Positions 56,180 to 64,000 of a stretch of 64,000 nt of DNA are shown in pieces. Origin of the DNA: Nemopilema nomurai (Eukaryota > Cnidaria > Scyphozoa > Rhizostomeae > Rhizostomatidae); the NCBI GenBank assembly GCA_003864495.1, contig ML133442.1, positions 399,231 to 463,230 of the forward strand. The letters run 5' to 3'. Position 1 is the stretch's first letter; each line of letters opens with the position of its first letter. Under the pieces are notes generated by a model. It had not been told where the DNA came from. It saw only the letters and a list, made by a program, of their open reading frames with translations, and ran no database searches. The position numbers and the translations under genes were made by a program.

Positions 56180-59100
56180 CTGAAAGGGAGGCCATTGTAA
56201 ACATCTAATTAGGCAACATGCACTAAAAAGATTTTTCTAGATCAGGGGACAACAGGTCGCAGCCATCTTTTTCTTGTCCTATTCACATCGGTCCTTTGGC
56301 TCTGTAATACGCTCCATCGATTGTTATCACACAAGGCCAGGAAATTGTAGGACTTAAAAAAGCATTGCGTCTGGAAAAATGTCAATTGTTATTCCCCAAT
56401 ATGTTTGTCAGTGTCCAAATTTCTACATTTGTTGATATGCACTTTCTATAACTCTTCTCAAGACGTGCACTCTAGATGTTTATTAATTTATTTCTACTTT
56501 TGATGGGTAGCGATGGCCAATTGATTCCATCGTCCTCGATGTTCAATTAAACTCGTTGTGAGTCGTTCGAGATGGTGCTTCTTGTTAAAAATTTTCTGAA
56601 ATCTTTCATCCCTTTTTGTGCTTCATTTTCTGCTTCCTCATTTTCTTACTCGACTAATGCATTATCGTATCATGGTAAGGATTGAAAATAAAGATTTTTA
56701 CTCTTGCCTGATTTGTTATTTTAAGATGCTCATAACAATGGCGTTCCCCTGGATGCTGTCTCTCTTGAAGATGGATTTGGTACCCCTAGTCAATAGGATA
56801 TTTGTTTGGATATGTTTCTTGAATTGTGTTTTCCATACTATCAAATTTTCAATTATTAGAACTAAAGAAGAGACCGGTAGAGTCTCCCTTTAATATGAGA
56901 TCAAATGCAGGTTAAAGCTTTCTGCTTTTTTTAGTACAGCGGTTGGTCTATAAAAAGATAGGCATAAATTTACCACGTGTACACAGATATCGTAAAATGA
57001 GATAAGTAAAAGATTGGGATTGTATTGCAAAAACATTTCTAGATTATTGTCTAAAAGATTAATTCTTTCTTACCTTAAAGTCTTCAAAATTAAAGTAAAT
57101 GTTTTTACCTCTTTAGTTACTCTCGACAAGCATTTGTATTATCGTCTTCCACTCTAAATTAGAAGACTTATATTCAGACCTTGACACCCTTTTTGGAATG
57201 GTTTCGAAGCTAAGCTTGGTAAATACTCAGCTTAATAAGGTTCTAATGTTATCATAGCTGCAATTACAATTGCTTTTGAATTTTCTTTCATAAAGAAATC
57301 AAGGTTGGCTATTGCATTAATTATTGTGAACAAATTGTGATAAAGAATATGGATTATGAATAGCAAAACGCAGATCAGTTACCGCAGGGAGAGAGTAGGT
57401 CTCTTTCTTCAAAGAACTAGTTTTGGAAAACGTTTAATCTTCTTAGTAGTTTGGGCTGCTGCAGATTATTAGGCGTAAATTATTAAGTTAATATTTTATT
57501 GATAATCATAATCTGTTTTGACTGAAATATTGCACAGTTGTGTATGTGTTATGGTGTTTCTGGAAGCAGAAACGAGGAAGCAAGGGAATTTGTGATGCTA
57601 AAAGCCAGATGCATTAGTTGACAGTCTTGCATTCAAAGCATGGTTGCGAAATCATAAGCCATAAATGAATGGTCAAGTTTCTCAAAATGCACGTCCTTTC
57701 GCTTAGAAGATCCGCAAAGTGAAATTCTGAAAGATTAGTCTAAGCCCACTTTTCATATAGCCGTTTCATTCGGTGCACCTCTCTCTTGATTGCAGCTTAT
57801 TATAAGATAATAATTAGATGATTAATTGCATAACCGTTTGTTGGCCATTCAAGGTCCCAATCATATCTGCAGTTGTTTACAGAAGCCCTGGCATTTGCTT
57901 TTGATAATCAATATGCAAATTTCAGAGTCTTTAGAGAGAGTCACTGATAGTCGGACCCATGGAAGCTGTGGGTATTATGGCTTTTGCCTTCTAATAACAG
58001 TCTTGCATTAAAAGTGCATCCAGTATCAGTGAGGCTTCAGTTGCAGTCATATACTTAACAGTAGTCTAGATCTCCATGCTTAATCAACAATTCTGGACCA
58101 ACTTTTCATCATTAAAAACACCTCATTACATTTAGTAGTAACTCATTCCTCATATAATTCGAAATAACTATCGTACGTTTTTAAATTAGAAGATTAAGAC
58201 AAGAATTTCAAACGGTAAGACAATGCATAAAGCAAGTTTAAAATGTTTGCAAACGCGATTCCACAATTTAAAAAAATCATTTGCTTTAATCTCACATCTA
58301 GCACCAAAAGACCATCTACAACATTCTATATTTTAGCATTCTATTGGCCATCATTTGGAAATCAAAATTTAATTATGGGATGAATTTCCTGTTGCCATTA
58401 GGAATTTATTATGCTCAAAACTGTGCTTTGGTAAGAATACAACTGTGAATTGACTGAGGCAGTAGCAATGGTCTGAACCTCTGAGATAAGTCTGTTTCAC
58501 TATTGATTACATAGGGAGACTGCTGCCTTGACAAAGCATTCATCCAAGAGATACGATGCAATGCCAAATGAGTGAAAGTGCATTATGATATTTTTGAAAC
58601 TGAAAGATGGTGATTAGGCAGAACATGAATACTTTAGAGAGGGTATGAAGTCAAGACAAGGAAAAGCGCAATCAGAGTCTTGAACATGATTACTTTGTTG
58701 AAGTAGTTTTTGAGAAAAGACAGAAAAACAAGTTACCTCTTCAACGCTAAGGATTGAAAAATTTTTCAAACAAACCCTGGTTAAATCCTTACCAAGTTAA
58801 AGTTCACAAGAATTACAAAGTATGTCAAGAACCCCAAGTTCTCCATTCTCTGACATTCTCTTTTTTAATGGGAAATTCTACCGCATTAGTGTCTAAACAG
58901 ACAATTTTCAACATTGATTTCTGTAATCAAAGAATCAAAATTTGCTTGTACGTAAAATGACAAGAATCAGGACTTATGTATAATACTCTCGTACATCATG
59001 ACAAACAAAAGTCCCACAAGCGAACCATGTGGAACAACACATGATAATTTTATGCTTGAGCTGTTTAGCGGGAAATTATCAGCTTGTTTTTCAAATCCGT

Positions 59101-60514
59101 CAATAAAGCATTATTTCACATCAGGATGGAACTATGCTCGCATTTATATCCTGTTGTTAAATACCAAGTTGTCTGCTAAACGTAAAAAAAACATCGAAAT
59201 AATCAATTCTCGGAATCACAATAGCAGCGTGCTGTCATCGTAGTAACTTTCTCTGGCAGTTCAACGTTGTTAGTTATAGAAGATCATTTAAAGTTTGTTA
59301 TATGTGTCACACTGTTTTCGTGCTCTTCTAAGTCACCTAGAGGTTGCTAGGCAGAATACAAAATATTGAAATCACGGAATTTGTAAACAAATCTCATTAT
59401 TGCACTCCTGCTCATTTAAAGTTTCTGCGCATTCGCTTAAAAAACATAGCGCAACTATATCACATCGGTCTGGACAACAAGGTTGCCTTGGTCACGAGCA
59501 GTAGCTAGCCAACACATTGTTTCTTGATAAACAGTCAATTATAATCGCCAACGTTGTTTACCCTTAACTAAGATACCACTACAACTCCTCTTCCTGACAA
59601 TTAATTATGCCAAGCCATTCCTGAGAGTTTTGAACAATGTCCGCGCGGCTATTAATTTCGACCGCTCAACCGCCAGAGATAAAACAAGGCATTGATTCTA
59701 CGTATCTCCGGATTGAACTACGAAGGCTCAGCATAAACCACCAGCAAAGCCCATATGTAACAGGCTGACATTGGATGTAATCTAGGAGGAAAACATTGGC
59801 AGATACCCCGCTTGTTCTAATCCTGAAACAATTGTGCAGACTTCGTATAAGTGAAAAGCCTATTTTTATACAGTTAAGTTATCTAGAATCTGGTCAAAGA
59901 TGTTCATATCCGGGATCATTGGCGCAGTTATTTCAAATATTCAATGTCATTGTTCTTTGCTTCGTAGGTGAGTTCGTAATGCTGTCCCTTCGCAGATAAG
60001 CTCTGAATCAATTAGTGTTTCGTTCATGACAATATTTTCGAGATAAGATCATTGCGGCAAAGGCTTTTGTGTTTCCAACCACTTACGGAGGAAAGCCTAG
60101 CTATTTTAATGTTAGTTGCAATCTAAAGTTTTTCATCAAAACAAGGTACACTGAAAAACATGGAATGCTTGTTTAATGTCTGTAAATTGGACACAGGTTA
60201 AAAGCTTTCCGCATTCCGGATCTTTTACTCCAACAATACTTATTGTCAAAGGTATGACGGACTATGCATTAAATATCTATTGTTAGCCAGAAAGTAGAGA
60301 TCAGACGATTACGAGTTATTGGCAGACTTCGGGGTAATAATGGCTAGTCATACTCGAAAAACTTTTGGGAGCCATACCCATTTGCCTACGTCACCAGCAA
60401 GAAGCCTTGTACCTTGCTACGCTCTCGCGTCATAACACATGTACGGAGGGGCACATCGGTTGCTTTATGTCTTTCTTCCTCTTACTCTTGCTATTAAAGC
60501 GCATGAGCTGGTTA

Positions 60515-60600
60515 CAGACAGGCATGCAAACAGACATACATACATACCAGGAGGCAGATGGGCAAGCACACAGATAGACAGACGCATATATTGACAGACG
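60515..60600. repeat. Imperfect ACAGACAT-type simple repeat
   Basis: Interspersed cagacaggc, cagacatacatacata and gatagacagac blocks, a decayed tetranucleotide repeat. Confidence 0.65.
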
Positions 60601-62329
60601 TTGAAAATCAATAGCCCCGTCAATGGGGTTGATGCCCCCTCCCCCTCAGTTCTGTCCTGATTTGACATCCTAATTTCTTCAATTTGAAGACAATTGTCAG
60701 AGATCTAATTCAGATATTGACATGGACTATATTTGGTTAGAATTGCCCCGGATGGTTGGCTTTAGAATTGACCCGTAAAAAATGACTAAAATGTCATCCT
60801 GTAACTAGTGGAGGGACGCTCCTTCTTTAGAAAATAATCGAAACACACTAAAGTTTCTCTAGCTGTCAACTATAAATTTCAATGGCAATAAAAAGTGGAA
60901 CTAATTTTTGCATACTTAAAGTACTTTTTCGTCCGACAGTCCTTAGAGTATGCAAACGTCGGGAAATAACCAAAAGCTTACAGAATAAATAGCCAGTTGC
61001 GGATCGAATGAGTTTTGTACCGCAAAGCACTTGTTCAACTATATATTTCAAATGGGTCATACACGATATTCAAATCACCACATAAGCATTTAATGTTTCG
61101 CATACCTCTGTGTCCATATATTATACAGTTCTATCATGTAATTATTCTACATTTGGTAGATTGCATTATCCGTTAGAATTGAATCTGTCTCTTACGAGGA
61201 GAAGAGCGTTTGGATCCGCTTTGTGGAAATACTTCCATAAGAATTTTGGTTAACAAGGACTATTTAGTTAGAAGAAAAATACTTAAAATCATAGATATAG
61301 CAACATAACACCAAAAGGTCTCTCTGTGTAAATTCACAAAGCATACAAATAAGTAAGGCTGATTTGATATTGATAACCTGGCAGAGGTATCATGATTGTT
61401 AGGCTTTTCTCGACATGATCGATCTCCCAGTTGTAATCTTGCAAAAGCATGAGCACAAAATATTATGGCTCGAAGGTTCCCACAACGGTCAGCAGTACAA
61501 AAGTTAGAATTGGCATCTACTGCTTGAATGCAATGTTGACACACAAATGGGTCAGATAACAGCGCGCACACATAGGACGTAGGCTTGTTTATGCAGCAGG
61601 GATAACAGAAATCAAGAGGAATTAGAGAAATCCAGTGACTCTGTGGATTTGTCATCTGCAGCTCTTCAAAAGTAGAAAATACAAAAGATCTAAGTGATAT
61701 TAAAAACAAGACCTATAAATATTGGATGGGAATATTAGTTTGGGGTTGGAAAGCCTGGTGTGGATAACGGTGTGGTGAAATCTCTAGCGTGGGGATTACG
61801 AGCAGTTGGATTCTGATGCACTAGCAGATCTTCCATAAACACTTTGATAGTCAATAGATATTATGCTAAAATGAAAGTAATCAAATAAAGGAAGAAGGCA
61901 TTAAAATGAAGCTACAAGATGTATAAGCAGCTTTAATTCCATTAGACATTTAAATACAAAGAGCCGTGAGGGACAATTCTCGTGAAAAAGAGACACTGGT
62001 GATAGAATTGCAAAAATAATTCATAATGACTCTGTTACTTTGATTTAAAAAAAATTATTAATATGTGATTTTCATTTAATGAAAAGGTATGCATTGACTT
62101 CGAATGGCAAAAGTGTGGTGCGATGTTGAGATAAACACATGAGTTAATTGGGGAAAATCCAATGAAGGTCGCCTCTTGATAGAAGATGCACCAGACTATT
62201 TCTAGTGACTTTGGTAAAAAATGGGTAATAGGGCATTTGCATAGATTGTATAGCATTGTACGCATTTGAGGATGCATTAGGCAAAGCATGGCGTAGAACC
62301 TAACAATGCATACCAAGCAAAGCAAAACA

Positions 62330-62475
62330 TGAAACAACGTAAGACAAAGCATGCAACATAACACGAAGAATAACACAGAGCATAACATATAACATAGAAT
62401 ATAACATAGAATGTGACATGAAATATAATCTAGCATATAACATACAACATAACATATAACATATAACATAGCATA
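62330..62475. repeat. ATAACATA-rich simple repeat
   Basis: Many imperfect copies of taacata, catagaa and acataac over about 145 bases. Minus-strand frames across it read as Cys/Tyr/Met/Leu repeats and resemble membrane proteins only through composition. Confidence 0.8.
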
Positions 62476-62590
62476 AGATTTGTAACGCAAACGAAAGGAT
62501 TAGACTATGATCGATGTGATAAGTATGATGTAAGAAGAGGGTCAAATAGGAGGAGTACAAAGCGTATAATATTTTGGAAAGAAACGATTT

Positions 62591-62660
62591 AGCTGCCTGC
62601 ATTTAGCTGCCTGCATTTAGCTGCCTGCATTCAGCTGCCTGCATTTAGCTGCCTGCATTT
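62591..62660. repeat. 14-bp tandem repeat, five copies
   Basis: Five consecutive AGCTGCCTGCATTT units with a single T-to-C change in the third. The array ends about nine bases from the stop codon of the minus-strand CDS at 62670 and so probably lies in its 3' UTR. Confidence 0.95.
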
Positions 62661-62669
62661 AGATGGATA

Positions 62670-63215
62670 CTACTTTATAAGTAACATTCCCATCACCGGT
62701 AAACTTTTGTCGCCATTATCGGCAAAACAGGCAGCAAAGTTACCGCATGATATGGGTTCAATGGCTGGGTTGCACAATGCCACCATGGTCGAGCCAAGCC
62801 CAATGTAGGATTCCGGGGTCAGGCAGTTCGCTTCCTGGTTTGCTACCAATCCAAGCCGGATCTTGAGCTCATTGCCATCGCCTTTGACGTTGAAGCCCTC
62901 GCGGTTGCAGTAGCTCTGTAAAGACGAGCCTAAGCTCAAGCCCCTCCACCCACTCTGCCCTACGGCCGTGGGGACAAACGTTTCGCTTTTAAAGATATCC
63001 TGCAAACTGACATTGCTGGACAAAGACGTATCGTTCAAGCTAAGGCCGGCCCATCTTGTGATGTTGTTGTCGTACATGCCGATGCAAATCTTCTCGAAAT
63101 TTTGCAGCCTGTATGCCGGAAATTTAGCCTCGGACGATGTAAATGATTTTAGACCCTCCTCTACGTTGTAATTATCGTCGTTTCCCCAAAGTAGGGAAGA
63201 AAACTCGAATGTATT
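62670..63215 (-). CDS. C-terminal exon of a fibrinogen-like, USOMP5-type cnidarian secreted protein (5' part outside window)
   Basis: A 546-bp exon coding 181 residues to TAG at 62672-62670, with acceptor ttatccttttctctag and frame phase 0. It opens NTFEFSSLLWGNDDNYN and runs through FPAYRLQNFEKICIGM, CNREGFNVKG, LKIRLGLVANQEANC, YIGLGS and CGNFAACFADNGDKS to a hydrophobic end (MGMLLIK). The order of motifs (SSLW, ICLGM-like, C-N-EGFN, R-G-VSN, IG-G, DNG-K, MGY-like) matches, from memory, the C-terminal fibrinogen-like region of the coral skeletal organic matrix protein USOMP5 and its many sea-anemone relatives. Six cysteines (44, 103, 131, 148, 157, 163) could form three disulfides, consistent with an extracellular domain. 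The preceding exon, expected to carry GGWTLV, is not seen before the window edge. A biomineral role cannot be inferred, since non-calcifying cnidarians have the family too. Confidence 0.7.
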   Translation of the reverse strand, partial: NTFEFSSLLWGNDDNYNVEEGLKSFTSSEAKFPAYRLQNFEKICIGMYDNNITRWAGLSLNDTSLSSNVSLQDIFKSETFVPTAVGQSGWRGLSLGSSLQSYCNREGFNVKGDGNELKIRLGLVANQEANCLTPESYIGLGSTMVALCNPAIEPISCGNFAACFADNGDKSLPVMGMLLIK

Positions 63216-64000
63216 CTAGAGAAAAGGATAAAGCGACAGTCAAATACTATGTATCCTAATCTTCAGTTTGAACTATCAAATGTACTTCTAGTTTGTAAGC
63301 GTTTAAAAATGGAACAATTTTCGATTTTTTTTCAAAATATTTTTATGCAGTGAATAGATCTGAAAACGGCTTGCTGCTTTACTTGGTCATAGTGCAAATA
63401 ACATGTTTAAAATGAATATAAGTACAATTAACAGAGACGATTACAAGTCATGGTATCAGATACAGTGCATTAAATGTGATGTAACGTACAATTGAAATTG
63501 CCAAGCAGGAAGAAAAAGCTGGTAAACATGACAATAAAAAACGTAGAAACAGAATTGTTGTTGGAAATCATATTCTTGTTGATAGAAAGACCTTGTTGAT
63601 CATCTTCAAAGAAACAATTACATGAAGAGGCGACCTAGCTTGCCCATTATACAAAATTGTCGTCACACTATGTTTTGGCGCAATCTGGGTTCCCCAAAAG
63701 GTGTTGCCCTATAGCCGAATCACAATTAATTTTGGCATTGCATCTTTTACAATTTCGACGCAGCCGCTCTCTTTCTGCTGAGGTTCGTTTCCTTACTCTC
63801 ACTGCATGATGGGTCGCCTTTTCATCTTGGTGTTTCAGAGTCTGTCTACAATTCTTAGCAAAATTCCATTCTATGTAGACAGAAAAAGCTCTTCTTTTTA
63901 CTCTGGATCTTCTAAACAGCGTGTGATTGGTCATTTACAGCCAATCGTGCACTCTTCTTACAATCCTCTAGTGTTTTCGATCCATCAATCTATTTTGTCA
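63216..64000 (-). other. Intron of the USOMP5-type gene (partial), with an unexplained basic ORF
   Basis: Sequence upstream of the C-terminal exon. The expected preceding fibrinogen-like exon is absent, so the intron extends past the window. Inside it, 63934-63668 (-) is an 88-codon frame, directly preceded by TAA, rich in Arg/Lys and ending with C-x2-C-x12-H-x6-C spacing (CKRC...H...C). It may be a zinc-knuckle-like fragment of a decayed mobile element or chance. Confidence 0.45.

Larger units (their letters stand above)
56180..62590. other. Unassigned DNA
   Basis: AT-rich sequence with an ACAG/ACATA-rich tract (60515-60600) and a TATAACATA-rich tract (62330-62475). The longest frames are 61260-61709 (-), 149 codons with several Cys residues but no matching motif, and 62035-62490 (-), whose Cys/Tyr/Leu repeats come from the simple repeat. 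No gene is assigned. Confidence 0.5.

Noticed and set aside
61260..61709. 149-codon minus-strand frame with several cysteines
   Set aside because: About the length expected by chance once in this much AT-rich DNA; no motif, splice context or start context.
62035..62602. 151- and 100-codon minus frames rich in Cys, Tyr, Leu and Met that look like membrane proteins
   Set aside because: Their composition comes from the ATAACATA simple repeat.

Overview
This is nuclear DNA from an animal, most likely an anthozoan cnidarian (sea anemone or coral). It is AT-rich and gene-poor, with GT-AG introns of up to about 17 kb, scattered minisatellites and one tRNA-like mobile element. There are no bacterial-style gene runs. 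The cnidarian call rests on a C-terminal exon resembling cnidarian skeletal-organic-matrix-type proteins at the right end and on a single compact Runx gene. Both are family recognition by eye, not a database search.

The main content is a complete Runx (Runt-domain) transcription factor gene on the minus strand, read from four exons: 32961-32622, 32211-32107, 15223-15056 and 1232-469. All three junctions are GT-AG and phase 1, and the exons join into one 458-residue frame. The frame starts at an ATG preceded by two in-frame stops, carries a full Runt domain (about residues 27-152) with every DNA-contact residue I could check, and ends in the Groucho/TLE-recruiting VWRPY. The introns are 410 bp, 16.9 kb and 13.8 kb. 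A pair of Runx consensus sites lies just upstream of the start codon, suggesting autoregulation.

The introns (1233-15055 and 15224-32106) hold simple repeats, a 14-bp minisatellite and a hairpin, with no gene I can defend. The interval from 33 to 62.6 kb is mostly unassigned. It contains 28-bp, 31-bp and 14-bp tandem arrays, a 185-bp element with near-perfect terminal inverted repeats enclosing a tRNA-like Pol III unit (45465-45649), and a few splice-bounded candidate exons that I report only at low confidence.

At the right end, the minus-strand exon 63215-62670 encodes the last 181 residues of a fibrinogen-like, USOMP5-type secreted protein whose upstream exons lie beyond the window. A five-copy 14-bp repeat begins within ten bases of its stop codon. 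Most listed-length open frames elsewhere look like chance or shadows of these exons.
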